A stretch of DNA of 48,416 nt. It comes from a virus. A program made the translations under genes and the position numbers. The stretch's first letter is position 1. Each line of letters starts with the position of its first letter. The notes below the pieces were generated by a model, which saw only the letters and a program-made list of their open reading frames with translations, did no database searches and had not been told where the DNA came from. The stretch is from the IMG/VR virus record IMGVR_UViG_3300035659_000027, positions 1 to 48,416 of that record; one strand, given 5' to 3'. This document shows, one piece after another, positions 20,901 to 29,447 of the stretch.

Positions 20901-21896
20901 ATGTCGCTTACGAACTTTCCGAATGGAATTACCAGCTTTGGGGCTCCTGTTTTTGGCTCTGGCCACCTTGGCTGGAAGAAAGAGGCCAATGTATTTTTTG
21001 TTGATGGCGTCAATGGCCTTGATGGCTATGAGGGGACGAGCCCTGAGAATGCCCTCAAGACCATCGGTCGTGCTCTCGCACTCGCCGGCCCCTACGATGT
21101 GATTTACGTCCTCGATAAGGGATACGATGTCAGTGGCGGTGACCCGGTAGCCTACATTGAGGCTGCCACGGACTTGAGTATCGCTGTTGGTAAGAACAAC
21201 CTCGCGCTCGTCGGAGTACCGCATAACATCAACCAGGTTTACGGTCTCCAACTTAAATGCGTCTCGGCCTCCACCGCGCCGGTACTCTCGGTCTACGCTC
21301 CGCTTGTGACTATCGAAAACCTCTGTTTCAACAAGCGCGGCGACGGCGTTGGTTCCTGTGTTTACATCATTGAAGACGGGACCTATGGTGGGACCGGGGT
21401 GTCGCTCTACAACTGCCACTTCCGCAACGCTGACATGGGCTCGGCAGCTCACACTACAAGTGCCGGCGTGAAACTGATCGGGACGAAGTGGGCCGACATC
21501 AACCGTTGCTACTTCTTCGACTGCCGCAATGGCGTCGCACAGGGTAGCGGAACCAACACCATCAACTTTACCACGATCCGAAACTCTGTCTTCTCGGCCT
21601 CGGTGGTTGCTAATGTTGACGTTGACATCCTTCTGATTCCCGGATCTTCGGGTCAATCTGCGGGACATCTCGTTGACAACTGCCGTTTCGTTCACGACGT
21701 TCCAGCATTTGCAGGAGCCGGTGCGCTCACAGCGTACATCTACGACCTGCTCAGCACCGATTTTCTGGTTAGCGAATGTCACTTTGCCACTGACAATGCA
21801 ACTTGCAAGGATACAGTGACGAATGAAATCGTGACTTTGGCGGGCAACACCATCGTTGGCTGTTATGATGCAGCCGGGTTGATTGCTTGGGCATAA
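20901..21896 (+). CDS. Right-handed beta-helix virion protein
   Basis: A 331-residue protein; ATG 20901 follows GGAGG. After a short N-terminus, FFVDGVNGLDGYEGTSPENA leads into repeated strand-turn units (ENLCFNKRG, VSLYNCHFRNADMG, INRCYFFDCRNG, LVDNCRFVHD) typical of pectate-lyase-like beta-helices. Such proteins in this position act as head fibres, spikes or decorations. It has no signal peptide, unlike the fibre-like proteins further on. A polysaccharide-binding or depolymerase role is possible but no catalytic residues can be assigned. Confidence 0.7.
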   Translation: MSLTNFPNGITSFGAPVFGSGHLGWKKEANVFFVDGVNGLDGYEGTSPENALKTIGRALALAGPYDVIYVLDKGYDVSGGDPVAYIEAATDLSIAVGKNNLALVGVPHNINQVYGLQLKCVSASTAPVLSVYAPLVTIENLCFNKRGDGVGSCVYIIEDGTYGGTGVSLYNCHFRNADMGSAAHTTSAGVKLIGTKWADINRCYFFDCRNGVAQGSGTNTINFTTIRNSVFSASVVANVDVDILLIPGSSGQSAGHLVDNCRFVHDVPAFAGAGALTAYIYDLLSTDFLVSECHFATDNATCKDTVTNEIVTLAGNTIVGCYDAAGLIAWA

Positions 21897-21900
21897 ACTT

Positions 21901-22101
21901 ATGCTCATTAAGACGAGCAAAACTCGATTCAAAATCGGTCGTACACGCGCTGAGCAGGCGGAGAACCTCCGGCGCGTGTACGGCGGTTCCGGCGGAATGA
22001 CCGACGAGAACTTGGACAAGTTGAAGTACGCTGAGCGGAAGCTCGGCATCAAGGGCTTTGTTCCACAAGCCGTCATTGACGACATTGTGAGGGACACCTA
22101 A
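21901..22101 (+). CDS. Hypothetical late protein, 66 aa
   Basis: ATG 21901 begins MLIKTSKTRFKIGRTRAEQA. An upstream in-frame TTG at 21883 is a weaker choice. The protein is basic and helical (EQAENLRRVYGG, LDKLKYAERKLG), ending in an acidic helix. Its stop overlaps the next ATG (TAATG). Unassigned. Confidence 0.55.
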   Translation: MLIKTSKTRFKIGRTRAEQAENLRRVYGGSGGMTDENLDKLKYAERKLGIKGFVPQAVIDDIVRDT

Positions 22102-22370
22102 TGGCAGAGTCACAGAACCACAACGGCATCTACAAGTACGTTATAGTCGCGGTGTTTTGGCTTCTAACTCTGTACATTGCCTGGACGCAGGCTTCCTCCC
22201 GCGTTGACAGCAAGGTAGAAGAAGCGTTCTCCCAGGTCGATGGCAGGGTGGAGAAGGCGTTTGAGATGCGGGCTGAGAGCAACACCGTCCGCACTGACAT
22301 GATAGAGAAGCGCCTTGAGCGGGTTGAAGCAAAGCTGGATAGGTTGCTGGAGCTAATGCCCAGGAAATGA
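22101..22370 (+). CDS. Single-pass membrane protein with coiled coil, holin/spanin-like
   Basis: An 89-residue protein: short N-terminus, transmembrane helix VIVAVFWLLTLYIAW (about 14-28), then a continuous amphipathic helix with heptads (VDSKVEEAFSQVDGRVEKAF, IEKRLERVEAKLDRLLELM). This is the layout of i-spanins and of some holins. No outer-membrane spanin partner with a lipobox is adjacent. It is tightly coupled to genes on both sides. Confidence 0.55.
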   Translation: MAESQNHNGIYKYVIVAVFWLLTLYIAWTQASSRVDSKVEEAFSQVDGRVEKAFEMRAESNTVRTDMIEKRLERVEAKLDRLLELMPRK

Positions 22371-23650
22371 AATTCTTGTTCCTTTCGGAAGCCGGCGCTG
22401 GTCTTGGCATCGCCCTTCGGGTCCTTGATGAGGGCAACGAAGTTGCCATGTGGATTCGCGGCCTGGACCACCAGTCTATCGGGGACGGGCTTGTACCGAA
22501 GGTGACAGACTGGAAGTTCTCCATTGACCCGGAGACCAACATCATCGCCGACGTTAATGGATTCGGCTGCATCATGGACGCGCTCCGTCTGGGCGGTTTT
22601 CCCACCGCTTGTGGTAACGTCTTAGCCGACCGTCTGGAAGCTGACAGGAAATTCGCTGACGAAGTGATGCACGACTGCGGCATCAAAACGCCCAAGTCGT
22701 GGTCATTTAAGGACTGGGACAAGGCCACTGACTTTGTAGATGAGTTTGAGGGCCGCTTGGTGTTTAAGCCTACCGGCGACCTTAGTGGAGTTGTTCCAAG
22801 CTATGTCTCGCTCGGCCGGGAGGACATGCTTGAGGCTCTGGACCACGCTGAGAGGAAGAGCTACGGCGAGCCGGAGTTTGAGTTGCAGGAGTTCCTTGAG
22901 GGTGTCGCTCTCTCAACTGAAGGTTGGTTCAATGGGCTTGATTTTCTTAAGCCCTTCAACCACACCATTGAGCGGAAGCAGTTGATGAATGGCGACCTGG
23001 GACCGTCTGGGGGATGTACCGGTAATGTCGTTTGGGCACGCCCAGACGATTGCCCGCTTCTTTGTGGCATGACCAAGTTCCTTGCTGGCCATCACTACAT
23101 CGGCCCAATTGATATTAACGCAATCGTGACCGAGGACGGCAAAGCCTATGGCCTTGAATTTACTCCTAGGTTCGGCTACGACGCAGCGCCAACCCTGTTT
23201 CTGGAGCTTTTCGACGGTGAGGTGGGGAAGTTCCTGTCTGACCTTGCCCGGGACCAGTCGAGCGTCGAGATGCCGCTGAGACCTGGGTTTGGGGCCGGCG
23301 TTCGAGTTACACTATCGCCTTGGCCGCACAAGGAAGGTAAGTCAGAGTCAGGGGTTACAATCCGCGGCTTGGATAAGGGCGACCTGAACCACTTTGACCC
23401 GTGTTCGCTTATGCTAGGCTCCCGGAAGGAACTGGTCAAGGCTGACGGCTCCAACGTTGTTGGGGTTGTTACAGGCCATGGCGATTCTGTCCGCTCCGCT
23501 TTCAACAAGGCGTACAAGATTGCGGATAAGCTGAAGGTTCCCGGCAAGCAATTCAGAACCGACCTCGCCGACGTAGTCCGGGACGACTTGGAGAAACTAG
23601 GGATTTCCGAAGAGGAGATTGCCAGTGGTGTACAGCAGAACGTGGGTTGA
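22367..23650 (+). CDS. ATP-grasp enzyme resembling PurD (GARS)
   Basis: A 427-residue protein with the order of PurD: an N-terminal Rossmann-like strand (MKFLFLSEAGAGLGIALRVL), then ATP-grasp elements RLVFKPTGDLSGVVPSYV, FELQEFLEGVALSTEGWFNG and, near 265, YGLEFTPRFGYDAAP. PurD has EFNxRFGDPE there; the metal-binding Asn is Thr here. PurD joins glycine to phosphoribosylamine using ATP. The altered motif and the place inside a structural operon suggest another ATP-dependent ligase, perhaps modifying a virion protein or peptide. Its start overlaps the upstream gene by 4 bp. Confidence 0.75.
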   Translation: MKFLFLSEAGAGLGIALRVLDEGNEVAMWIRGLDHQSIGDGLVPKVTDWKFSIDPETNIIADVNGFGCIMDALRLGGFPTACGNVLADRLEADRKFADEVMHDCGIKTPKSWSFKDWDKATDFVDEFEGRLVFKPTGDLSGVVPSYVSLGREDMLEALDHAERKSYGEPEFELQEFLEGVALSTEGWFNGLDFLKPFNHTIERKQLMNGDLGPSGGCTGNVVWARPDDCPLLCGMTKFLAGHHYIGPIDINAIVTEDGKAYGLEFTPRFGYDAAPTLFLELFDGEVGKFLSDLARDQSSVEMPLRPGFGAGVRVTLSPWPHKEGKSESGVTIRGLDKGDLNHFDPCSLMLGSRKELVKADGSNVVGVVTGHGDSVRSAFNKAYKIADKLKVPGKQFRTDLADVVRDDLEKLGISEEEIASGVQQNVG

Positions 23651-24299
23651 AAGCGATCCCCCAGATACCCAACTTGCTAGTTTGCTGGGGCAGGTCACTC
23701 GTTACCTTAAAACTGACATCCGTGAACGGTTGTTCCTGTCCGGGCCGATCGCCAGCAGGCCCACGCCGGAGGCGGTCTTCGTAGGGCTTACCTACATTGC
23801 TACCGATGAAGCCAAGGTGTATCGGTGGAACGGGACTGGGTGGGATGAGATTTCGCTGGTGGCTCCTACGACGCCGGATGGAGCGCGGGTGTACAACTCA
23901 GCACCGATTAACATCCCTAGCGGCGTAGATACCAAGCTCACTTTTGATACAGAACGGTACGACAATGGTGGGCTGCACGATCCAGGGGCCAACCCCGGCC
24001 GCCTCACCGCGCAGAAGGCCGGAACGTATGTAATTGTGGGCATGGTCGATTTTGCTGCGATTAGCGCTTTAGGGTTCCGCGGGTCTACTATTCTGCTCAA
24101 TGGAGGCACCTCCCTGGCGCGGTCGACCTGGACCCCGCGGCTTACAGCGAGTAATGCTGGAGTTGTCACCACCGTCTATCATTTGGCTGCGAATGACTAT
24201 GTGGAATTGCAGGTGTACCAAGACAGCGGCATAACGGTTAGTTGCATTGTGACCCCCAACCTCAGCCCAGAATTTGCTATGCAATGGTTGGGTTTGTAA
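23625..24299 (+). CDS. Fibre-tip-like protein with C1q/TNF-like C-terminal domain
   Basis: Start chosen at GTG 23625, 7 nt after GAGGAG. The 224 residues begin with an N-terminal helical part, then a short stalk (TPEAVFVGLTYIATDEAKVY), as in virion proteins that plug into a baseplate. The last 140 residues form a C1q-like jelly roll (GRLTAQKAGTYVIVGMVDFA, then VVTTVYHLAANDYVELQVYQ). Such trimeric domains bind receptors. It overlaps the ATP-grasp gene by 26 bp. No signal peptide. Family call is by pattern. Confidence 0.65.
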   Translation: MVYSRTWVESDPPDTQLASLLGQVTRYLKTDIRERLFLSGPIASRPTPEAVFVGLTYIATDEAKVYRWNGTGWDEISLVAPTTPDGARVYNSAPINIPSGVDTKLTFDTERYDNGGLHDPGANPGRLTAQKAGTYVIVGMVDFAAISALGFRGSTILLNGGTSLARSTWTPRLTASNAGVVTTVYHLAANDYVELQVYQDSGITVSCIVTPNLSPEFAMQWLGL

Positions 24300-24300
24300 T

Positions 24301-25890
24301 ATGCCAATTCTACCGCCAGGTCAACTTCGTCCAGACGAGCTTCCAGAACTGCCGATGAGCGGGCCTTTCGGCGGGATTCAATCGGAGCTCCCACAGCATG
24401 TCCTTGGCAACCTCGGCTTCTACGACTGCCGGAACATAATGTTCCGTTCTGCTAGGGCGGACGTTCGGCCAGGCTACACGCCACTAGCCAGCATCGGCGA
24501 GTCAATCCTAGCGATAGCTGATTTCTTTACGGTTGCCGGGAACAGGGTTCAATGCGTCATAACCCCAACAAAGATCAAAGTGTGGCAGTCCGGCACCAGA
24601 ACATGGTCGGATGTCACTGGCACGTTGGCCGGCGCGCCGCCGAGGCTCTTTGGCTGGACTGTCGTCAACCACAAGCTGCTGTTCTCGAATGGAATTGACA
24701 AAGTCCAGCTTTGGGACGGCATTACGGATACATTTGCTGCCGCAAGCGCGAACGCTGTTCCGGCCCGGTATCTAGCTGAGATTGGGACGCACCTTGTTGT
24801 CGCAGATACCATTGAAGGCGGCCGTTGCCACCAGCGTACACGCTGGACTCGTAGCGGCGATCCTACGGATTGGACATCATACTCCGCAGGAGTCCACGAT
24901 GAGCTTGGTGACCTCGGCCCAATAACTGGCCTGTGCCGAATCTCCCAGATTGGCTACCAGTTCCACTGGCGTGGCATTGTTCAAATTGTTCCGACTGGTG
25001 TTGCGCTGCGTCCGTTTGATTTCAGGGCGATTACCCAGAACAATCGAGGCAACACCGCACCGTATTCCCTGGCAGTCTTCGGCGAGCAGGCTGCGTTCTA
25101 TGTCGGCAAAGACGACATTTATATGTTCGACGGCACTAATAGCGTGCCCATAGGCAGCCGGGCGATGACGAGCGAGTATGGGATTGCTGGCGCCGCCCGC
25201 CTGGGCGCGAGGGCGCGGATATTTGCCGAGCTAAAAGTCGCTGACCTGGACAAGGTCTATGGCTTTGTTTCTTCCAGCATCTCCGGCAACGCCTTCAATG
25301 CCTACTGGCTGGTGATTCCCGGCGGTGGCTCCGTCTGGGTTTACAACATCGAGGAGGGAAGCTGGACACGCTTCGCCTACGATAAGGCGGTTGACTTGGT
25401 ATCTACGTTCTCCGACTTCCATGCTATCCGCATCTGCGACCTTGTCGGCACGATTGCCGACCAAAACTGGACTCCTGCCGGCCTGCCGGTCAACGGCGGG
25501 ATGGATTCGATGCTCGTTGGCTTCTCCGACGGAACCCCCGGTCTTGTCGATTTCACCGGTTATTCTGAGTCGCCCTGGTTCATCCAAAGCGGCCGTCTTG
25601 CGATGAACGACACTCGCCACGGCAAGACTGTCAAGAAGTTCCGGATTGTCTTCTACGACCTTGGGCCGTTGAGTTTCACTGTGAGGTTCCGCAACGAACG
25701 CGGCCAGGTGCATACGGAATCCGTTTCGTTTGCTGGGACTGGGTCTGGCGACCCAGTGGTACGCACCGTGCCAGTCAGCCTTTCCGGGATGTTCCTTGAT
25801 TGGCGTCTTGACGGCGACGCAAACTCGCCGTCAAGCTTCGCAGAATTCACCCCGGTCTACGATGTTTCCGGGGAGCATAGGAATGCTTGA
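24301..25890 (+). CDS. Large tail protein, 529 aa
   Basis: ATG 24301 follows the previous stop by 1 nt; the longer frame to 24274 is less likely. The protein starts MPILPPGQLRPDELPELPMS and shows repeated strand motifs with DGxx turns (VQLWDGITDTF, DIYMFDGTNSVPIG, AYWLVIPGGGSVWVYNIEEG) like a beta-propeller. Proteins of this type with a 'CRNIMFRSARADVRPGYTP' segment are common in podovirus tail regions. It is probably a tail-tube or nozzle component. The stop overlaps the next start (TGATG). Confidence 0.65.
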   Translation: MPILPPGQLRPDELPELPMSGPFGGIQSELPQHVLGNLGFYDCRNIMFRSARADVRPGYTPLASIGESILAIADFFTVAGNRVQCVITPTKIKVWQSGTRTWSDVTGTLAGAPPRLFGWTVVNHKLLFSNGIDKVQLWDGITDTFAAASANAVPARYLAEIGTHLVVADTIEGGRCHQRTRWTRSGDPTDWTSYSAGVHDELGDLGPITGLCRISQIGYQFHWRGIVQIVPTGVALRPFDFRAITQNNRGNTAPYSLAVFGEQAAFYVGKDDIYMFDGTNSVPIGSRAMTSEYGIAGAARLGARARIFAELKVADLDKVYGFVSSSISGNAFNAYWLVIPGGGSVWVYNIEEGSWTRFAYDKAVDLVSTFSDFHAIRICDLVGTIADQNWTPAGLPVNGGMDSMLVGFSDGTPGLVDFTGYSESPWFIQSGRLAMNDTRHGKTVKKFRIVFYDLGPLSFTVRFRNERGQVHTESVSFAGTGSGDPVVRTVPVSLSGMFLDWRLDGDANSPSSFAEFTPVYDVSGEHRNA

Positions 25891-26258
25891 TGCCTAGGGC
25901 GAAGCCAACGCTGGAGTTTCGGAAGCCGTCTTTGACGGAGTCGTGGCTTGGTGAGCTTTGCCGGATTATCCGACTGGGCTATGAACAACTTGTTGGCATT
26001 GTCAATGGGAGAATCTCTTTCGGAGATGGCACCAACTCGGATAACATTGACGGGGTTTGGGCTGATGTTACTACGCCGTTCGCGCCGGACACCAACTTCT
26101 CCGTAACCCATAACCTGGGAAGGCTGCCGGCTGGGTATTTCGTCGCGCGGAGGGAGATAGCCACAGAAATCTACGACGGCACAGACGCATGGACAGAAAC
26201 AACCATTTCGTTAAGGTCTACAATTGGCGAAGTTCCGCTGGTACTATTTATCTTTTAG
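25890..26258 (+). CDS. Small tail protein, 122 aa
   Basis: ATG 25890, coupled to the large tail gene. It has an N-terminal amphipathic helix ([19 protein letters not shown]), then beta strands with a [16 protein letters not shown] element. This element is typical of the C-terminal domain that caps many podovirus tail fibres and spikes. The last 70 bp overlap the signal peptide of the next gene in another frame. Confidence 0.6.
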   Translation: MPRAKPTLEFRKPSLTESWLGELCRIIRLGYEQLVGIVNGRISFGDGTNSDNIDGVWADVTTPFAPDTNFSVTHNLGRLPAGYFVARREIATEIYDGTDAWTETTISLRSTIGEVPLVLFIF

Positions 26259-27265
26259 CAGCGCTGCTCTTTGCCGCCAGCGCGGCTGCGCAGCCGCTAC
26301 ACCGCGGGCCTGCTGTTGCGTTCAATTTCAGCGGCGTGCCGACGGGTGTGTGTTTCCCGAACTACGTTGCTATTGACGATTCTAACGGAGACTTCTACAC
26401 CTGTGAGAAGCATGGCGAGGAGCCTGGTGTCTGGAAGAAGCAGGGCGCAGGCGGGCCACCTGGGCCTCAGGGTCCGAAGGGAGATACTGGCGATGTAGGA
26501 CCAGCAGGCCCGAAGGGCGACAAAGGTGATGTAGGGGATACCGGCCCGCAGGGGGTTAAGGGAGATACGGGAGATACCGGCGCCCAGGGCTTGCAGGGCA
26601 ACACCGGCCCACAAGGACCTCCTGGAAACGATGGTGCTGTCGGCCCCAAAGGCGATACGGGAGATACTGGTCCGCAGGGGGCAAAGGGTGATACTGGGGA
26701 TGTAGGACCGGCGGGAGCGAAAGGCGATACCGGCGATCAGGGACCACAAGGTATTCAAGGGCCGCAGGGCGACACTGGAGCTAAGGGTGATAAAGGAGAT
26801 ACAGGAGCGCAAGGCCCTCCAGGCCCAGGGCTTTCACCCGGTGCAGTCGTCCTTATCGTTTCGGGAACTTGCTCTGCTACTTTAGGGTCGGGATGGACGG
26901 AAGAGGTTTCACTCAACGGCAAGTTCCTCCTAGGAACCGTTGCAGCGAACTCCGACATCGGTGGAGCAGGTGGGACGAACAGTATCACTCCGCAAGGGAC
27001 TAATAGCACCACCACTACCGGCCCGACGGGTGCTGGGACGCCAGTGGGGGCTGTAAGCGCTATTGCAGGGACAGCAACGGCGGCGGTGAAGATCGGTACG
27101 AGTTCAAGCAACGCCGCGGCGCAGGCACATACGCATCCTGCACCGACGTTTACTGGCTCGGCCTTGCCGACGCACACGCATACCGTTCCGGCAGAGACTT
27201 TCACAGGCGAGCAGTTTGACAACCGTCCTGCATTTGTGAAAGTCATCTTTTGTAAGAAAACATAG
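26189..27265 (+). CDS. Collagen-like tail-fibre protein with signal peptide
   Basis: 358 residues. Residues 1-35 have a basic n-region and [17 protein letters not shown], ending in an AxA-type site, i.e. a Sec signal peptide. A globular part with CFPNY and CEKHGEE follows, then 42 uninterrupted Gly-X-Y triplets (about 92-217) rich in GDT, GPQ and GPK: a collagen triple helix. The C-terminus has repeated HxH motifs (AHTHP, THTHT) and [16 protein letters not shown], like metal-stabilised receptor-binding tips of long tail fibres. A virion fibre with an export signal is unexpected. Confidence 0.75.
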   Translation: MDRNNHFVKVYNWRSSAGTIYLLAALLFAASAAAQPLHRGPAVAFNFSGVPTGVCFPNYVAIDDSNGDFYTCEKHGEEPGVWKKQGAGGPPGPQGPKGDTGDVGPAGPKGDKGDVGDTGPQGVKGDTGDTGAQGLQGNTGPQGPPGNDGAVGPKGDTGDTGPQGAKGDTGDVGPAGAKGDTGDQGPQGIQGPQGDTGAKGDKGDTGAQGPPGPGLSPGAVVLIVSGTCSATLGSGWTEEVSLNGKFLLGTVAANSDIGGAGGTNSITPQGTNSTTTTGPTGAGTPVGAVSAIAGTATAAVKIGTSSSNAAAQAHTHPAPTFTGSALPTHTHTVPAETFTGEQFDNRPAFVKVIFCKKT

Positions 27266-27317
27266 GTGTTTACAACATGAACATCAACGCCGCATCATAC
27301 CTAGGAGGTATACAATA

Positions 27318-27596
27318 ATGGCAATCCAAGCAACCGGCCGAGTAATTGCGGTCCCCGCAGCCGAAGCCGGTACAACGCCAATCTTCACCCACATGGTCAA
27401 GGTCGAACACATTGAGTTTGTCGGCTACACTGTCGAGACCCACGTTTGTGCTGTCCAGGACCGGCAGGGCCGTAAAGTTTGGGACGGCAACGGCAAGTCC
27501 GACTTGTCCGCCGAGCGGAGCGGCAAAATTGGCTGGGTTGATGGGTTGGTTGTTCCAACCTGCGATTCTGGCGAAGTGAGGATTTACTTGCTATGA
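27318..27596 (+). CDS. Hypothetical late protein, 92 aa
   Basis: ATG 27318 after AGGAGG. Beta-rich (VIAVPAAEAGTTPIFTHMVK, VEHIEFVGYTVETHVCAVQD), with no signal peptide, unlike its neighbours. It sits between two exported fibre-like genes and its stop overlaps the next start as ATGA. It might be a fibre chaperone or a small baseplate protein. Unassigned. Confidence 0.55.
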   Translation: MAIQATGRVIAVPAAEAGTTPIFTHMVKVEHIEFVGYTVETHVCAVQDRQGRKVWDGNGKSDLSAERSGKIGWVDGLVVPTCDSGEVRIYLL

Positions 27597-28732
27597 AAAA
27601 GCTGGCGCTCCTAGCTACGCTGCTGTTGGCCGCCCTGCTCCCATTGCAGGCGCAGACTGTTGTGTACTCTGGGTTGAGGTCTTACGCCGCCTCTGCCATC
27701 GGCGCCGACACTGGCGTCCGCCTAATCGGCTCCGCCATCTCCTGGCACATACTTACCTGGACAAAGTCCGGGACGGTGACTGTCTGTTCGGTACAGGTTG
27801 ACTCCTCAGCAGACAACATAACGTGGGGTGATGGAGATATTATCGCCGTTCAGGACTGTTCCTCGAATGGGGCTACTATCCCATACAACTTCACCGTGAA
27901 CTACGTTCGCATCCATTTCGTGACGACGTTCACCGGTACAGGCTCCGTGACCGCAGTGTGGACGGGGTATATTAGCAGGCCAGGAGGTGCCGTCGGGCCG
28001 GCTACGGCCAATCAAGTTGCCTATTTCACTGGGACCGATACTGTGGGTGGCGATACAGGGCTGACCTACGACCCTGCGACTGGGCTTACTATCGGAGGCG
28101 CAGGCTTGGGCTACATGACCCCCGCAGCCGACCCCACCGGTGGTGATCTGGTCGCTGGCAAATTCTGGTTCAACAACACGGCCCCAGCCGCCGTGCTTAG
28201 CAAGTTTTATGATGGGACGGCGAAGCAGACCAACCTTACAAGTCCGGCTAGTCTCTTTGGCAGTTCTCCCGCAGCCCTACTGGTGACCAAGGCAGCGGGT
28301 GCGGACCCGACCACAGATAACTGCGTAAAGTGGCTAGCAGGTGGCGGAGTAGGCGATGCGGGTGCAGCCTGCGGCATAGGCATCAAGAGCATCTGGATAG
28401 ACACGCCCGTGGTTGCAGACTCGGGGCGAATTCAGTTCATGTTTCCTGTGGCCGTTACAATCACCCGCGTCGCTTGCTCGACGAAACTGGCGACCTCGAC
28501 GGTGGACCTAAACATGGAGGAACGTGCGGCAGCCACACCGGATACAGCAGGTACAGACGTGCTCAGCGCGGAATTGGTCTGCGACACCAACCAGCAGACC
28601 TCGTGCGCCTCAGGTTGCGACGTGAACACAATCACAAACGGCGGGATCGCTGCTCGCGTTCCGGTGGCGATTACGCCCTCGGCCATCGCCAATGCGCCGA
28701 CAGATTTGAGGATCTTCATTGAGTACTACTAG
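27593..28732 (+). CDS. Exported fibre-like protein, 379 aa
   Basis: The N-terminus MKKLALLATLLLAALLPLQA is a textbook Sec signal peptide with cleavage near residue 20. The mature part is Thr/Ser/Gly-rich and strand-rich (WHILTWTKSGTVTVCSVQVD, VRIHFVTTFTGTGSVTAVWT), with a central 'GLTYDPATGLTIGGAGLGYM' repeat typical of phage fibre shafts and a compact Cys-containing tip (CDTNQQTSCASGCDV). Cysteine pairs would be sensible for an exported protein. Start overlaps the previous stop (ATGA). Exact family unknown. Confidence 0.65.
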   Translation: MKKLALLATLLLAALLPLQAQTVVYSGLRSYAASAIGADTGVRLIGSAISWHILTWTKSGTVTVCSVQVDSSADNITWGDGDIIAVQDCSSNGATIPYNFTVNYVRIHFVTTFTGTGSVTAVWTGYISRPGGAVGPATANQVAYFTGTDTVGGDTGLTYDPATGLTIGGAGLGYMTPAADPTGGDLVAGKFWFNNTAPAAVLSKFYDGTAKQTNLTSPASLFGSSPAALLVTKAAGADPTTDNCVKWLAGGGVGDAGAACGIGIKSIWIDTPVVADSGRIQFMFPVAVTITRVACSTKLATSTVDLNMEERAAATPDTAGTDVLSAELVCDTNQQTSCASGCDVNTITNGGIAARVPVAITPSAIANAPTDLRIFIEYY

Positions 28733-28739
28733 GAGACCG

Positions 28740-29447
28740 ATGCGAAAACTAGTCCTCGTTATATGGTTCATCGTGCTGGCCGCAATTCCAAGTTATGCCA
28801 CGGTGACCCTCGTCCAAATCAAGCGTACAGCGACAAATGACACCCACGTTCATGCGATATTCGCTTCGAATGTCACCGCCAACAATCTAATCATCGCGTC
28901 CATCTACCATGCTCAAGCTAGTAATCCCGGCGGAACCGTAAGTGATTCTCAGGGCAATACATATACCTCTGTCATCCAGACCAATTATTCCACAGATCGC
29001 CGCATTGAGACTTTCTGGGCCATTGCCGCAAATTCGGCAGCGAATACGGTGACCTTCACTTGGGCGTCTGGGAGTGGAACGCTGCTCATGGAGGCTTCAG
29101 AGTGGTCGGGTGCGGCCACCTCCTCAGTCGCAGATGTATTCGCTGGAGCCAGTGCCAGTTCGGGCACGGACTTGGCAAGCGGCAACACCGGGAACACCGC
29201 TCAGGCAAATGAGTTGGTCTACGGTTTCGGGTATCTAGGTGGGGCGGCGACTGGCACCGAAGGCGCGACTTTTACCCTTGCCAATACCGGGAACAACGTC
29301 ATCGCCGAATACAAAAATGTAACTGCGATTGGGGTTCAGGCAGCCGACGCGACCCAAGGCGCAAGTGGCGTCTGGCTGATGCAGGTGGTTACATTCAAGG
29401 ACGGTGTGGCGGGCGGTGCCAAGAAACGGGTGGTGGTAACCGAATGA
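28740..29447 (+). CDS. Exported beta-sandwich protein, 235 aa
   Basis: Start set at ATG 28740, 4 nt after AGGAG, giving MRKLVLVIWFIVLAAIPSYA, a signal peptide with a site after SYA. The mature protein is a single jelly-roll-like domain (HAIFASNVTANNLIIASIYH, NTYTSVIQTNYSTDRRIETF, VWLMQVVTFKDG). This pattern also occurs in secreted Acidobacteriota proteins of unknown function. It is coupled to the next gene (ATGA). Confidence 0.6.
   Translation: MRKLVLVIWFIVLAAIPSYATVTLVQIKRTATNDTHVHAIFASNVTANNLIIASIYHAQASNPGGTVSDSQGNTYTSVIQTNYSTDRRIETFWAIAANSAANTVTFTWASGSGTLLMEASEWSGAATSSVADVFAGASASSGTDLASGNTGNTAQANELVYGFGYLGGAATGTEGATFTLANTGNNVIAEYKNVTAIGVQAADATQGASGVWLMQVVTFKDGVAGGAKKRVVVTE

Noticed and set aside
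20676-22097. 473-residue minus-strand open frame
   Set aside because: Shadow of the beta-helix gene; it also runs through the structured non-coding element and shows no domain pattern.
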